Shown here: one piece after another, positions 51,135-60,465 of the stretch
Layout of the letters: the number at the start of each line of letters is the position of its first letter
Position numbering within the stretch: position 1 is the first letter of the stretch
NCBI RefSeq assembly: GCF_003846175.1
Contig: NZ_ML123044.1
Span: forward strand, 1,670,427-1,734,426
DNA length: 64,000 nt
Origin: Streptomyces sp. ADI95-17
GTDB lineage: Bacteria > Actinomycetota > Actinomycetes > Streptomycetales > Streptomycetaceae
Direction: 5' to 3'
Position numbers and translations under genes: made by a program
The notes under the pieces: model-generated
Database searches by the model: none
What the model saw: the letters and a program-made list of their open reading frames with translations, nothing else
Told to the model about the DNA's origin: nothing

Positions 51135-51770
51135 CTACCGCTGCTCCCCGAGCCCCGACCGCAGCTGCGCGAAGGCGAGTTCGGCCGCCTCGACCGCGTC
51201 CGCGTACACCTGCCGCGCGCTCTCCCCCGCGTCGATCCGCCGCCAGTTCTCCAGGGCGAGGATGCGCAGTACGGCCACGATCTGGCCCGCCGCCAGCCGG
51301 TCCGCCACCCGGTCGCCCAGCGCACGGGCGAGCGCCGCCTCCGAGCGGCTCTGGTAGCCGTACAGGCGGGCCACCAGGGACGGCGTCCCGTACAGCAGCC
51401 GCTGGAACGCCAGCACCTGCGGCACATCGCAGAGCCCGGTCACCGGGTCGCCCCGCTCCAGCCCGTCCAGGAAGTTGCGGCGCAGCGCGTCCAGCGGGGA
51501 TTCGTTCTCCGCCCGGGTGGCGACCACGCGGGCGGACTCGTCCTCGTGGTCGGCGAACCGGTGCAGGACCAGGTCCTCCTTGGCCGGGAAGTACCGGAAG
51601 AGCGTCGGCTTCGAGATGTCGGCGGCCGCCGCCACCTCGGCCACCGACACCTTGTCGAAGCCCCGGTCCAGGAACATCGCGATCGCGGCCTCGGAGACCG
51701 CCTGGTAGGTCAGCCGCTTCTTCCGCTCCCGCAGGCTCATCTGCTCGTTCCCGGGCTTCTCTCCGTCCAT
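51135..51770 (-). CDS. TetR/AcrR family regulator
   Basis: The 211-residue regulator has an HTH at about 14-60 (RLTYQAVSEAAIAMFLDRGFDKVSVAEVAAAADISKPTLFRYFPAKEDL) and a C-terminal ligand domain. The ATG at 51770 is preferred; a GTG two codons upstream is also in frame. It is followed by no obvious partner and preceded by a second TetR gene on the same strand. Ligand unknown. Confidence 0.9.
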   Translation of the reverse strand: MDGEKPGNEQMSLRERKKRLTYQAVSEAAIAMFLDRGFDKVSVAEVAAAADISKPTLFRYFPAKEDLVLHRFADHEDESARVVATRAENESPLDALRRNFLDGLERGDPVTGLCDVPQVLAFQRLLYGTPSLVARLYGYQSRSEAALARALGDRVADRLAAGQIVAVLRILALENWRRIDAGESARQVYADAVEAAELAFAQLRSGLGEQR

Positions 51771-51795
51771 GACCACGAAGCGTACGCTCCCGGCC

Positions 51796-52608
51796 TCAAC
51801 CGGACTTGACCTCGGGAAGCGGCCGCACCCGCCTTCCGGCCGGCTCGGCCCGCACCTCCACCAGCGCCTCGATCCCGTCCAGCACCCGCTCCAGCCCGAA
51901 GGCGAACTCCTCGTCGGGACCGCGCGGTGCCCCCAGCACCCCGGAGTCCAGTACCCGGGAGAGCGACGGATGGCGTACGGGGTCGACGAGCCGGTTCAGG
52001 GTGCGGGTGTGCCCGTCCGCCACCTCCTGCGCCGGAATGCCGCGCGCCTCGACGGCGGCCGCGAGATCACTCATCAGCAGCGCCTCGTTCCGTACGAACC
52101 CGTTGACGAGCAGGATGACGGAGACCTCGTCGCGCGCGTCCAGACCGGTGCCTTCGAGGGCCCTCAGACCCTGTTCCCACCAGGCGACGGAGTTCGGACT
52201 GGCGGGCGGGCCCGAGACCGGGATGCGGAGCATCCACAGATTGCGGTGGAACACCCGGCGCTGCGCCCACGCCCACCGGGAGAGCGCCTCCCGCCAGCCG
52301 CCGCCCGTCGGCGCGGGCAGCGGGGGCGGTGGGCCCATCGCCGCCTCCTGCATCAGTACGTACAGCTCACCCTTGGCGGACACGTACCGGTAGAGCGACA
52401 TCGTCGACGCCCCCAGGTCCTTGGCGACCCGCCCCATCGACACCCTGCCGAGCCCCTCGGACGCGGCCACCGCCACCGCGGCGTCCACGATGCGGGCCAG
52501 ACTCAGCCCCGGCTTCGGGCCCTTGACCGGCCGCGCCCGCAGCCCCCAGGCGGCCTCGATGCTGGCCGGCAGGCCCGTACCGCCCGACGAGCCCTTCTCC
52601 TCAGTCAC
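51796..52608 (-). CDS. TetR/AcrR regulator with TetR_C-type ligand domain
   Basis: The 270-residue regulator has an N-terminal extension (GSSGGTGLPASIEAAWGLRARP), an HTH (about 35-85: LARIVDAAVAVAASEGLGRVSMGRVAKDLGASTMSLYRYVSAKGEL) and a long C-terminal domain with WWEQGLRALEGTGLD and NGFVRNEALL, as in drug- or tetracycline-responsive TetR_C members. The pattern matches the truncated remnant at 40.9 kb, which belongs to the same subfamily. It lies 25 bp upstream of the other TetR gene. Confidence 0.9.
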   Translation of the reverse strand: MTEEKGSSGGTGLPASIEAAWGLRARPVKGPKPGLSLARIVDAAVAVAASEGLGRVSMGRVAKDLGASTMSLYRYVSAKGELYVLMQEAAMGPPPPLPAPTGGGWREALSRWAWAQRRVFHRNLWMLRIPVSGPPASPNSVAWWEQGLRALEGTGLDARDEVSVILLVNGFVRNEALLMSDLAAAVEARGIPAQEVADGHTRTLNRLVDPVRHPSLSRVLDSGVLGAPRGPDEEFAFGLERVLDGIEALVEVRAEPAGRRVRPLPEVKSG

Positions 52609-52727
52609 CTGAACCCCATTTTCCGGGTGGTGCCCATCGCCGCCCGGCCCACGAGCCCCCGCCCGTGCGACGTCCCGCCCTCGACCTCCATCCTAGTTTC
52701 GTGGATCACTCGTGCGGCTGCTCCGGC

Positions 52728-53993
52728 TCAGAACACATCCGGGCACCAGGCCCGCCGCCCCGCCCGGAACATCCCCTCCGCCGTCGCGACCGCACCCGGC
52801 GTGAGCTCCTCGATCCGGCCCAGGGCGGCCAGCCGGAACGGTGATTCGTCGCCCAGGTAGAGGGTGCCCAACTCCCTTACGTCCAGGGCGAGATCGGCAC
52901 CGGCCGTGGTGGGGGTGCAGCTCGCGCCGGCCGGGGTGGCCTCCAGGCGGTAACGGCCGGCGGTCAGGCCCGTGGTGTCGTGGACATCGAGGGTGAGCGT
53001 GCCGGGGACCGCGTAGGTGCGGGCCTCCAGGGCGCGTACGACGTCCAGCAGCCGCACCCACAGCCAGTCCGCCTGGGTGACGACGCGGGCCGCGCGCGGG
53101 TCCGGAAGGAACAGCGGCAGCAGGTCGTCGGGGGCGCGGTGGCCGGAGCGGACCGTGGTGATCCAGTCGATCGAGCAGACGAAGTGCCAGAGCGCGCGCT
53201 CGGCGGCCGGGGTGACGGCGATCTGGCTGACCACGGTGGCCCGGTTCATCGGCTGCTTGGAGTCGCCCCAGCTGCCGTCGGCGCGGTAGACGGTCAGGCC
53301 GTCCACCTCGCCGGCGGCGTTGCTGTAGACCGCGTAGAAGGGCTCCGCCCAGGCCCCGGAACCCGGCGCCCCGGGGCCCGGCTGGGCCTCTCCGGTGTTC
53401 ACGGCCCACCAGCGCGCGTCGCGGTCGATCACACCGTGCTGCCGGGCGCGCAGCCGTTCGTGGAGGGCCGGGCCCAGCTTGCGTACGTCGGCGCCGCTCA
53501 CCAGGTCGATCCGGCCACCGTCCTGTCCCGAGGGGCCCGACCAGCGCGGATCGAGGCCCGCCCGCGGTACGTCGATCTCCCACTCGGTGGTCCAGGTCGC
53601 CGGGCCGAAGCCGTACCGGCCGTAGATCGGGTACTCGGCGGCGATCAGCGTGGCGACCACCTCGCCGCGTTCCTTCGCCGCCGCCAGGTCCGTGGCCATC
53701 ATCCGGTTGAGCAGCCCGCGGCGGCGGTGCGTGGGCGACACCGTGACGTTGGAGACCGCGTCGGCCGGCACCGCGGCGCCGCCGACGACCGTGAGCTCCT
53801 GGGCGAAGGAGCGGAACGTGGCCACGCACCGCCCGCCGTCGAACGCGCCCTGCGTCCGGGAGAGGTCCGTGTGCGGAAGGCGACGTTCCGCTTCTTCCTC
53901 CGTGCTCGTCTGCGGGCGCAGGAAGCCGGTGTGCTTGGCGCGCAGCCAGTCGGGGAATTCGGCGGTGGTGACCGTGCGGATGTCGAGAGCCAT
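52728..53993 (-). CDS. Eis-like GNAT N-acetyltransferase
   Basis: The 421-residue protein has the three-part Eis layout: an N-terminal GNAT domain (about 1-150) with the acetyl-CoA loop [15 protein letters not shown], a central second GNAT-like half (about 155-300, with WWAVNTGEA) and a C-terminal sterol-carrier-like domain (about 310-421). It ends in WCPDVF, where the C-terminal carboxylate serves as catalytic base in Eis. Mycobacterial Eis acetylates aminoglycosides and proteins; the substrate here is unknown. Start at 53993 with a short leader. Confidence 0.92.
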   Translation of the reverse strand: MALDIRTVTTAEFPDWLRAKHTGFLRPQTSTEEEAERRLPHTDLSRTQGAFDGGRCVATFRSFAQELTVVGGAAVPADAVSNVTVSPTHRRRGLLNRMMATDLAAAKERGEVVATLIAAEYPIYGRYGFGPATWTTEWEIDVPRAGLDPRWSGPSGQDGGRIDLVSGADVRKLGPALHERLRARQHGVIDRDARWWAVNTGEAQPGPGAPGSGAWAEPFYAVYSNAAGEVDGLTVYRADGSWGDSKQPMNRATVVSQIAVTPAAERALWHFVCSIDWITTVRSGHRAPDDLLPLFLPDPRAARVVTQADWLWVRLLDVVRALEARTYAVPGTLTLDVHDTTGLTAGRYRLEATPAGASCTPTTAGADLALDVRELGTLYLGDESPFRLAALGRIEELTPGAVATAEGMFRAGRRAWCPDVF

Positions 53994-54100
53994 ACGAGCC
54001 ACGCTATGCACACGGATCACGGGATGTCGCCCAGTTTTCCGCCGCCTTCCGAGACCTTCCGCGGCCTGCTGCCGTCCTCCGCCGCCGTGGGACGGACGGG

Positions 54101-55084
54101 TCAGAAGGCCGCCCGGATCTCGCCGACCTCGCCGCCGCCGCCCAGCAGCGGCGCGTGCCCGATCCTGGCGACCACCGGGGCGTCGATGCCGAGCAGCCGC
54201 AGCGCGCGGGCCAGCACCGGACCGAGCGCCCGCGTCGCACCGTCGTCGACCTTGAAGGCCAGCGCCCGGCCGTCCGCCAGCGCCACCGCCTGCACCGCCT
54301 CGGCACCCATCTTGGAGAGCGCGCCCGGCACCTCCCGCATCAGCCAGGTGTCGGGTCGGCGCGTCCCGGCCACGTACTCGGGGTGGGCCCGCATCGCGTC
54401 ACCGACCCGGCGCTCCGCCGTCCCCGGCTCCGCCAGTACGAAGGTGCGGAAGGCCCGCGCCAGGCCCACCAGGCTGATCGCCATCAGCGGCGCCCCGCAC
54501 CCGTCCGTGCCGACCGCCGTGACCGGCTCGCCGGCCGCCTCCTCGACGACCTGGTGGACCAGCTGCTGGAGCGGGTGCGCCGGGTCGAGGTAGGACGCCC
54601 GGTCCCAGCCGTTGGCCGCGCACACCGCGAGCATCGCGGCGTGCTTGCCGGAACAGTTCATGGTGATCCGCTCCCGGACGTGGCCCGCGGCGAGATAGGT
54701 CTCCGCCTCGACCGGGTCCAGCGGCAGATCGGGCGGGGTCTGCAGATCGGCGGGCGTCAGTCCGTGCTCGGCGAGCATCGTGCGGACGAGTTCGAGGTGG
54801 AAGCCCTCGCCGGAGTGGCTCGCGGCGGCCAGGGCCAGCCGCTCCCCGGACAGATCGAGCCCGGCCCGCAGCACGGCCGCGGCCTGCATCGGCTTGTTGG
54901 AGGAGCGTGGGAAGACCGGTGCCGCCGGATCGCCCAGGGACCGTTCCACGCTGCCGTCGGCGGTCAGCACGACCAGCGAGCCCCGGTGGTGGCCCTCCAC
55001 GAAGCCGGACCGTACGACCTCGGCCAGGACGGGGAGAGCGGGGGGTATGACGGAGGGTGCGGCGGGGGCGGCGCTGGAGGTCAT
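54101..55084 (-). CDS. Asparaginase (AsnII/Rhizobium-type)
   Basis: The 327-residue enzyme hydrolyses L-asparagine to aspartate and ammonia. It matches the Rhizobium etli-type asparaginase II family: [25 protein letters not shown], then [29 protein letters not shown] and [14 protein letters not shown], which include the conserved Ser/Lys and Cys positions of this class. It is unrelated to E. coli asparaginase. It is placed next to rsiG, with no evident link. Confidence 0.9.
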   Translation of the reverse strand: MTSSAAPAAPSVIPPALPVLAEVVRSGFVEGHHRGSLVVLTADGSVERSLGDPAAPVFPRSSNKPMQAAAVLRAGLDLSGERLALAAASHSGEGFHLELVRTMLAEHGLTPADLQTPPDLPLDPVEAETYLAAGHVRERITMNCSGKHAAMLAVCAANGWDRASYLDPAHPLQQLVHQVVEEAAGEPVTAVGTDGCGAPLMAISLVGLARAFRTFVLAEPGTAERRVGDAMRAHPEYVAGTRRPDTWLMREVPGALSKMGAEAVQAVALADGRALAFKVDDGATRALGPVLARALRLLGIDAPVVARIGHAPLLGGGGEVGEIRAAF

Positions 55085-55130
55085 GGTGGCCTTCCGGGGA
55101 CGGGCGGAACCCGCCCCCGGAAGGATCGCT

Positions 55131-55745
55131 TCAGGCGAGCAGGTCGTCTACTTGTGCTTCACCGTCACGGTACCTGCGGGCGATCTCCGCACTGCAATCG
55201 TCGGTGGTGCGTTGCAGCTGGTGACGGCGGCGGGAGACCTGCTGTTCGTAGCGGACCAGGCGCCCCATCGCGGTGTGCAGCTCTTCGTCCGTACGGGCGT
55301 CGAGGTCGGAGAGTTCGACCTCGGCGAGCGTCTCGGCGGCCAGCCGGCGGTACTCGTCGCTGCGGGGCGTGGTCAGCGTGACGTGCCGGGCGGAGGAGCG
55401 GTGCTGGGACGGGGTATCGGCGAGGATCTCCGAGAGCCGGTCCACCACCGGTGTCTCCGGGTCCAGCCGGCGGGCCAGTTCGGCCCGCAGGATGTCGATC
55501 CGGCCCTGGACGAGCCGCCGCACATAGCTGAGGTCGGCCTCGTCGCGCTGCGACTCGCGGCGCAGCGTGCGCAGCTCCGGCAGCCGCAGGGTGTCCAGCT
55601 CGGGCTGCGGGCCGGCGGACAGGCTGTCCTCCAGACCGTGACCGGTTCGCTGCACGGGTGGCCGCATGGTGCTGGTGCTGGTACTGGCGCCGGTTCGCGT
55701 GACCGGTACGGCGCCGGGGGACTGCCCGGTTCCATAGGTACTCAT
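55131..55745 (-). CDS. rsiG: c-di-GMP-binding anti-sigma factor RsiG
   Basis: RsiG sequesters the sporulation sigma factor WhiG when bound to c-di-GMP. The 204-residue protein is a two-helix coiled coil with a disordered N-terminus. Both copies of the signature E-x3-S-x2-R-x3-Q-x3-D are present: [16 protein letters not shown] in the first helix (about 70-86) and [16 protein letters not shown] in the second (about 165-181). This pair is diagnostic. The start is either 55745 (MSTYG, GAGGGG upstream) or 55757. It is divergent from dtd. Confidence 0.93.
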   Translation of the reverse strand: MSTYGTGQSPGAVPVTRTGASTSTSTMRPPVQRTGHGLEDSLSAGPQPELDTLRLPELRTLRRESQRDEADLSYVRRLVQGRIDILRAELARRLDPETPVVDRLSEILADTPSQHRSSARHVTLTTPRSDEYRRLAAETLAEVELSDLDARTDEELHTAMGRLVRYEQQVSRRRHQLQRTTDDCSAEIARRYRDGEAQVDDLLA

Positions 55746-55862
55746 GCTTGTGTCCATCCCCTCGACCGGTGCGTCGGCACACCGCCTCCCGAGCATGGTG
55801 CCACTTGGGTGCGGCCCATGTGGATGCTCTGTACCCGTTCAGCCCAAGATAGGTTGGTCTGT

Positions 55863-56312
55863 ATGCGTGCAGTGATACAGCGGGTGGACGGCGCGAGCGT
55901 CACGGTGGCCGACGGCGCGGACGGGGCGGGCGGCCCCGAGGTGGTCGGCGAGATCGTCGGCGAAGGACTGTGTGTGCTGGTGGGAGTCACCCACGGGGAC
56001 ACCCCGGAGAAGGCGGCGCAGCTCGCCCGCAAGCTCTGGTCGCTCCGCGTCCTGGAGGGCGAGAAGTCCTGCTCCGATGTGAATGCACCACTTCTGGTGA
56101 TTTCACAGTTCACTCTCTACGGGGACGCCCGGAAGGGCCGCAGGCCCACCTGGAACGCGGCGGCGCCCGGCGACATCGCCGAACCGCTGGTCGACGAGGT
56201 GGTGAAGCAGCTGCGGGCGCTGGGCGCGCAGGTGGAGACGGGCCGGTTCGGAGCGGACATGCGGGTCTCGCTCACGAACCACGGCCCGTTCACCGTCGTC
56301 GTCGAGGTCTGA
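55863..56312 (+). CDS. dtd: D-aminoacyl-tRNA deacylase
   Basis: Dtd removes D-amino acids (and Gly from tRNA-Ala) mischarged onto tRNA. The 149-residue enzyme has [15 protein letters not shown] at the N-terminus, [15 protein letters not shown] containing the conserved SQFTL motif, and the C-terminal [12 protein letters not shown] with the NxGP cis-Pro motif. A short Gly/Ala/Asp insertion follows the first strand ([11 protein letters not shown]), making it slightly longer than usual. It is divergent from rsiG and converges on ygfZ. Confidence 0.96.
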   Translation: MRAVIQRVDGASVTVADGADGAGGPEVVGEIVGEGLCVLVGVTHGDTPEKAAQLARKLWSLRVLEGEKSCSDVNAPLLVISQFTLYGDARKGRRPTWNAAAPGDIAEPLVDEVVKQLRALGAQVETGRFGADMRVSLTNHGPFTVVVEV

Positions 56313-56339
56313 ACCGGCCCGGTCCGGACCGCACCGGCC

Positions 56340-57305
56340 CTACGGCTCGACGACCGTCTCCTGGGCCGCGGCCGTGTCCCCGGCGAGCAGCTCGGCGTCC
56401 ACCGCGACATTCCGCTTGACCAGGGCCAGCGCGATCGGCCCCAGTTCGTGGTGGCGGGCGGACGTGGTGATGAAGCCCAGCTGGCGCCCCTCGGCACCGT
56501 CCGCGGCGAGCCGCACCGGGGTGCCGTGTCCGGGCAGCAGGACCTCGCTGCCGTCGAGGTGCAGGAAGACCAGCCGACGCGGCGGCTTGCCCAGGTTCTG
56601 CACCCGGGCCACGGTCTCCTGGCCCCGGTAGCAGCCCTTCTGGAGGTGCACGGCGGTGCCGATCCAGCCCAGCTCGTGCGGGATGGTGCGGTGGTCGGTC
56701 TCGAAGCCGAGGCGCGGGCGGTGCGCCTCCACGCGCAGCGCCTCGTACGCCAGGATGCCGGCCACCGGGCCGTTCGCCGCCGCGTACGCCTCCAGATCGG
56801 CGCGGGGCAGGAACAGGTCCCGGCCGTACGCCGTCTCCCGTACCGTCGCACCGTCCGGGACCTCCGCGATGGAGCCGGCCGGCAGGTACACGACGGCGAA
56901 GTCCTCGGTGCGGTCGGCGACTTCGACCCGGTAGAAGAACTTCATGGACTCCAGATAGGCGATCAGGTCGCCCTGGGTGCCGGGTTCGGCGTGCATCCAC
57001 ACGGTCTCGCCGTCGTCGACGAGATAGAGCGCGTGCTCGATGTGGCCGTTGGCGGTGAGGATCAGGGCCTCGGTGGCCTGGCCCGGGGCGAGTTCGCTGA
57101 CGTGCTGGGTGAGCAGCAGGTGCAGCCAGGCCAGCCGGTCGCTGCCGGTGACCGTAACGACGGCGCGGTGCGAGAGGTCGACGAGGCCGGAGCCGTCGGC
57201 GAGGGCGCGCTGCTCGCGGAACAGGTCGCCGTAGTGCGCGGCGACGCCTTCGTCGCGGCCTTCGGCGGGGACGGCGCCGGGCAGGGACAGCAAGGGGCTC
57301 TTCAT
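56340..57305 (-). CDS. ygfZ: Folate-binding protein YgfZ
   Basis: YgfZ is a tetrahydrofolate-binding protein needed for repair or assembly of some Fe-S proteins. The 321-residue protein has the GcvT-like fold and the signature motif KGCYRGQETVAR (K-G-C-Y-x-G-Q-E) near residue 220, with its conserved Cys. LPGHGTP and ELGPIALALVKR lie in the C-terminal barrel. I chose the ATG at 57305 (MKSPLLSLP), since upstream sequence is low-complexity Arg/Gly. nur lies 50 bp upstream on the same strand. Confidence 0.93.
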   Translation of the reverse strand: MKSPLLSLPGAVPAEGRDEGVAAHYGDLFREQRALADGSGLVDLSHRAVVTVTGSDRLAWLHLLLTQHVSELAPGQATEALILTANGHIEHALYLVDDGETVWMHAEPGTQGDLIAYLESMKFFYRVEVADRTEDFAVVYLPAGSIAEVPDGATVRETAYGRDLFLPRADLEAYAAANGPVAGILAYEALRVEAHRPRLGFETDHRTIPHELGWIGTAVHLQKGCYRGQETVARVQNLGKPPRRLVFLHLDGSEVLLPGHGTPVRLAADGAEGRQLGFITTSARHHELGPIALALVKRNVAVDAELLAGDTAAAQETVVEP

Positions 57306-57355
57306 GCGACCAGCGTACGACGCGGTGTGAATGGTACGACCGGAGAGGCCGGGCG

Positions 57356-57859
57356 CTAGGGCCGGCCGGCGTCCTTCGCACCCTCGGTGCTCGCCGCGCC
57401 CTCTGCCGCATTGGCCGCGTCCTCGGTGCTCTCGGCCGCGGCCTTCGCCGTGCACCCGGCACAGCGGCCGAAGATCGCGAAGTGCTTCATGTCCGTCTCG
57501 AACCCGAAGCCGTCCCGGAGCTTCGCGGTGAACTCCGCGACGACGGAGACATCGGCCTCGATGACGTCGGTGCAGTCCCGGCAGACCAGATGGATGTGGT
57601 GGTGACGGTCGGCCAGGTGGTACGTGGGTGCCCCGTGCCCCAGATGGGCGTGGCTGACGAGCCCGAGCTCCTCCAGGAGTTCGAGCGTCCGGTAGACGGT
57701 GGAGATGTTCACGCCGGACGCGGTCCTGCGCACCTCGCAGAGGATGTCGTCGGGTGTCGCGTGTTCCAGCGCGTCGACGGCTTCCAGGACGAGCTGGCGC
57801 TGCGGCGTCAGCCGATAGCCGCGCTGTCGGAGGTCGGACTTCCAGTCGGTGCTCACCAC
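57356..57859 (-). CDS. nur: Nickel-responsive Fur-family repressor Nur
   Basis: Nur represses nickel uptake and, in S. coelicolor, controls the Ni- and Fe-superoxide dismutases. Starting at the GTG at 57859, His33, His86, His88 and His90 fall on the published metal-site numbers, and His70, His72 and His126 on the second (nickel) site, which fixes both identity and start. The N-terminal winged helix carries LTPQRQLVLEAVDALEHATPDD and NISTVYRTLELLEELGLV; the C-terminal domain has CRDC and CAGC. The C-terminal tail (about 22 residues, Ala/Glu-rich) seems longer than in S. coelicolor. Confidence 0.96.
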   Translation of the reverse strand: MVSTDWKSDLRQRGYRLTPQRQLVLEAVDALEHATPDDILCEVRRTASGVNISTVYRTLELLEELGLVSHAHLGHGAPTYHLADRHHHIHLVCRDCTDVIEADVSVVAEFTAKLRDGFGFETDMKHFAIFGRCAGCTAKAAAESTEDAANAAEGAASTEGAKDAGRP

Positions 57860-57915
57860 ACGCCCAGTGTAGGACCGGGTGAGCACCTGCCCGCGGACTG
57901 CTTGAAGAAGGCGAT

Positions 57916-58488
57916 CTACTTGAAGAAGGCGATGCCGTCGTCCGGGAGGTCGCCGAGGCTCTTCGCCATCTCCTCGACCTCTTCCGGGGTGACGACCTTC
58001 TTCAGGTGCGCCGACATGTACGGGCGCAGCTCCACCTCGGGGGTGGCCTTCTCGCCGACCCACATCAGGTCGCTCTTCACGTAGCCGTACAGACGCTTGC
58101 CACCGGTGTACGGGCCGGAGGCCGCGGTCCGCGCCACCGCGTCGGTGACCAGGTCGATCTGCGGCTTCTGATCGGCCAGCTCGCCGTACCAGATCTCGAT
58201 GACGCCCTGGTCGCGGGCCATGACGACCTCGACCTTGCGGTCCTTGTCGATGCGCCAGTAGCCGGACTCGGACTCCAGCGGCCGGACCTTCTTGCCCTCG
58301 GAGTCGAGCACCCAGGTGTGCGAGACGTACTCCAGGAAGTCACGGCCGTCCTGGGTGAAGGAGACCTCCTGGCCGAAGTTGCACTGCTCGGCGCCGGGGA
58401 AGTCGGAGACGCCGGCGCCCGCCCAGTTGCCGAGGAGGAAGGCCAGCGGGACGAGGTCCGGGTGGAGGTCGGACGGAATCTCGATCAT
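57916..58488 (-). CDS. Nitrobindin-like heme-binding (FABP-family) protein
   Basis: The 190-residue protein is a 10-strand beta barrel of the THAP4/nitrobindin family. It has the GxWxGxG motif as FLLGNWAGAGVSDFPG and the proximal region near residue 155 with AHLKKV. Members bind heme b, react with nitric oxide and isomerise peroxynitrite to nitrate. It lies 56 bp upstream of nur on the same strand, a conserved Streptomyces order. Confidence 0.92.
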   Translation of the reverse strand: MIEIPSDLHPDLVPLAFLLGNWAGAGVSDFPGAEQCNFGQEVSFTQDGRDFLEYVSHTWVLDSEGKKVRPLESESGYWRIDKDRKVEVVMARDQGVIEIWYGELADQKPQIDLVTDAVARTAASGPYTGGKRLYGYVKSDLMWVGEKATPEVELRPYMSAHLKKVVTPEEVEEMAKSLGDLPDDGIAFFK

Positions 58489-58528
58489 GAGCGGCTCAGA
58501 CGATCTGTGAGGTGGGACAGGGGAGGTG

Positions 58529-58630
58529 TCAGCGCTGACCCTGGTACAGCTTCTTCACGGTCAGCCCGGCGAAGGCGAGAACGCCGACGCAGACCAGGAC
58601 CAGCAGGGCGGAGAAGAATGCCTCAAGCAC
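58529..58630 (-). CDS. 33-residue single-pass membrane peptide
   Basis: A GTG preceded by AAGGAG (spacing 5 bp) encodes 33 residues: a short acidic N-terminus (VLEAFF), one membrane helix (about 6-25: SALLVLVCVGVLAFAGLTV) and a basic end KKLYQGQR. The ideal ribosome site and typical transmembrane pattern support expression. It lies between the nitrobindin gene and the coupled membrane-protein operon. Small peptides of this form often tune larger membrane complexes; the partner is unknown. Confidence 0.7.
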   Translation of the reverse strand: MLEAFFSALLVLVCVGVLAFAGLTVKKLYQGQR

Positions 58631-58741
58631 GGGAACTCCTTGCAACGAGCGTTATGGCAGCAGTACGGGGCCGGCCCCAGCCTAATGGGTTGGGGCCGGC
58701 CCCGCCGGTTCGGGGTTTGCCGGGGGCCGCCGGGGGACGGG

Positions 58742-59638
58742 TCAGCCCAGCAGCTGATTCTGCAGGATCACCGTCTGGTGGAACGGAACGCTCCGGGTGC
58801 CTTCCTTGCCCTTGCGGGACTGGACGACGAGGGCGAGCGTGTCGCCGGCGACCAGGTAGCCGTGGCGCACCTGCGCCTCGCCGTACGGCTTCGCCTCGTC
58901 GTACACGTAGGACGAGGTGCCCGGCACCTTGCCGCCGCCGTTCCAGTCCTCGTCGAGAACGGTCTCGGGCGCCCCGGCGAGCGGCACCGGTGATCCGCTG
59001 ACGATGATCCCGTCCAGGAAGGACTGGGCGAAGGCCGTCGAGTTGAACCGGACGAGATAGATCCGGGTCGATGTGCCGTCCGGCATGGTCCAGCCGCGGG
59101 CGGCGACGTGCCGCGGGGCCGAGTCCTTCAGCGTCTGCGCGAGGTCGGAGCGCCCGCCCTTCGCGTACTCGGAGAGGTACCGCCCGGTGCTCACCCAGCC
59201 GCCGTCGAGCTTCTTGTCCACGACCGCTCCGGCCGGGGCGGGCAGCAGCAGGCGCCGCAGGTCGGCGTGGTGGATCTCGGCGACGTTGCCGTCGCTGTAC
59301 GGGCGGGGCGAGCCGGCCGGGAGCGCGGGCAGGCCGAGCCGGGGGTAGTCCCAGCGGCCGTCGCTCTCGGTGGCCAGACCGGGCACGTCGGTGCGTTCCA
59401 TCGAGGTGATCCCGAAGGCCGTACCGGCACCGAGCCCGCCGAGGACCAGGGCGGCGGCGGTCCACCGGGCGACGGCCCGCAGCACCCGCCGCGGCGGCTT
59501 CGGCGCCTGGGGCGGTACGGGGGTGGCCTCGGCGGGCACGGCGGGTGCGGCGGGCACGGCGGGTGCGGCGGGTGCGGCGGGCACAGCGGGTGCGGCGGGC
59601 ACGGCCTGGGCCGGTGTTTCCGTCGTCTGCTCGGTCAT
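58742..59638 (-). CDS. Bitopic membrane protein, third of three paralogs
   Basis: The 298-residue protein has a disordered Ala/Pro-rich N-terminus (about 1-55, repeats of AAPAVPA), a basic stretch PPRRVLRAVAR, one membrane helix (about 66-86) and an extracellular domain with DLRRLLLPAPAGA. Its start overlaps the preceding gene's end in ATGA, so translation is coupled. No family assigned beyond similarity to its two neighbours. Confidence 0.8.
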   Translation of the reverse strand: MTEQTTETPAQAVPAAPAVPAAPAAPAVPAAPAVPAEATPVPPQAPKPPRRVLRAVARWTAAALVLGGLGAGTAFGITSMERTDVPGLATESDGRWDYPRLGLPALPAGSPRPYSDGNVAEIHHADLRRLLLPAPAGAVVDKKLDGGWVSTGRYLSEYAKGGRSDLAQTLKDSAPRHVAARGWTMPDGTSTRIYLVRFNSTAFAQSFLDGIIVSGSPVPLAGAPETVLDEDWNGGGKVPGTSSYVYDEAKPYGEAQVRHGYLVAGDTLALVVQSRKGKEGTRSVPFHQTVILQNQLLG

Positions 59639-60465
59639 ACGTACTCCCCCGGGGACGCGATGTGGTTCAGCTGGTCCTTCAGGAGTTCGGCGACGGCCTT
59701 CCGGTCGAACGGCCTGGTGCCGGACGCCGAGAGGCCGATGCTCAGCTCGCCGTCGTACGCCAGGCAGTTCATCGACTCGATGGCGTCCTTGCTGTCCTTG
59801 CTGTCCTTGCGCAGGACGTAGCACCTGGCGTTCCGCGTGTGCCCCTTGATCTTCGGCTCCGTGCGGAAGATGCCGATGGACTCGAAGAGGCCCGTCCTGA
59901 AGGTGTAGAGGTTCCGGACGGCCCTCTTGTCCTTCATCCGCATGATCTCGGTGCTGATCGTCAGGTTGTTGGCGTCCACGGTGTAGGAACGGGCGGCGAT
60001 GCCCTCGATACGGAGCTTGTCGATCCGCTTCTCGTAGGCCCGGCGCTCCCTGCCCGCGAGACCGCGGGCGTTCTGCTTCATGGCGGCGGTCGCCTTCTTG
60101 CCGCTCTGCTCGCCGTCGTTGCCCAGCTCCCCGTTGTCGGGGCCGAGCCGGTAGCCGGCCGGGACGGGCAGCAGCAGCTTGCTGAGCGCGGTGGAGGCCC
60201 GGCCCCGGGTCACGTCACCGGCCGGGTCCTTGCCCGGCTCGTGCTCGGGCTCCGCCACGAGGCGGGTCCTGACGCTGCGGTCGGCGCCGTCCACCGAGTT
60301 CTTGGTGTACACGGCCGCGCCCGCGACCGCGGCGACCACCAGCACGACGGGAAGCGCCGTGAGGACCGCCCGGCGCGGACGGCCGGAGGCAGCGGTCCCG
60401 GCGGCGTCGGCGTTCACGTCGGCGTTCACGTCGGGAGCGGTCGTCTGCGTGGTCACGTCGTTCAC
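59635..60465 (-). CDS. Bitopic membrane protein, second of three paralogs
   Basis: The 276-residue protein shows the same plan: disordered N-terminus with VNADVNADA, basic GRPRRAV, one membrane helix (about 33-53) and an extracellular domain with ALSKLLLPVPAGYRLGPDNGELG and a C-terminal AVAELLKDQLNHI helix. Two Cys (RCYVL and MNCLAY) could form a disulfide. It overlaps both neighbours by 4 bp. Function unknown. Confidence 0.8.
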   Translation of the reverse strand: MNDVTTQTTAPDVNADVNADAAGTAASGRPRRAVLTALPVVLVVAAVAGAAVYTKNSVDGADRSVRTRLVAEPEHEPGKDPAGDVTRGRASTALSKLLLPVPAGYRLGPDNGELGNDGEQSGKKATAAMKQNARGLAGRERRAYEKRIDKLRIEGIAARSYTVDANNLTISTEIMRMKDKRAVRNLYTFRTGLFESIGIFRTEPKIKGHTRNARCYVLRKDSKDSKDAIESMNCLAYDGELSIGLSASGTRPFDRKAVAELLKDQLNHIASPGEYV

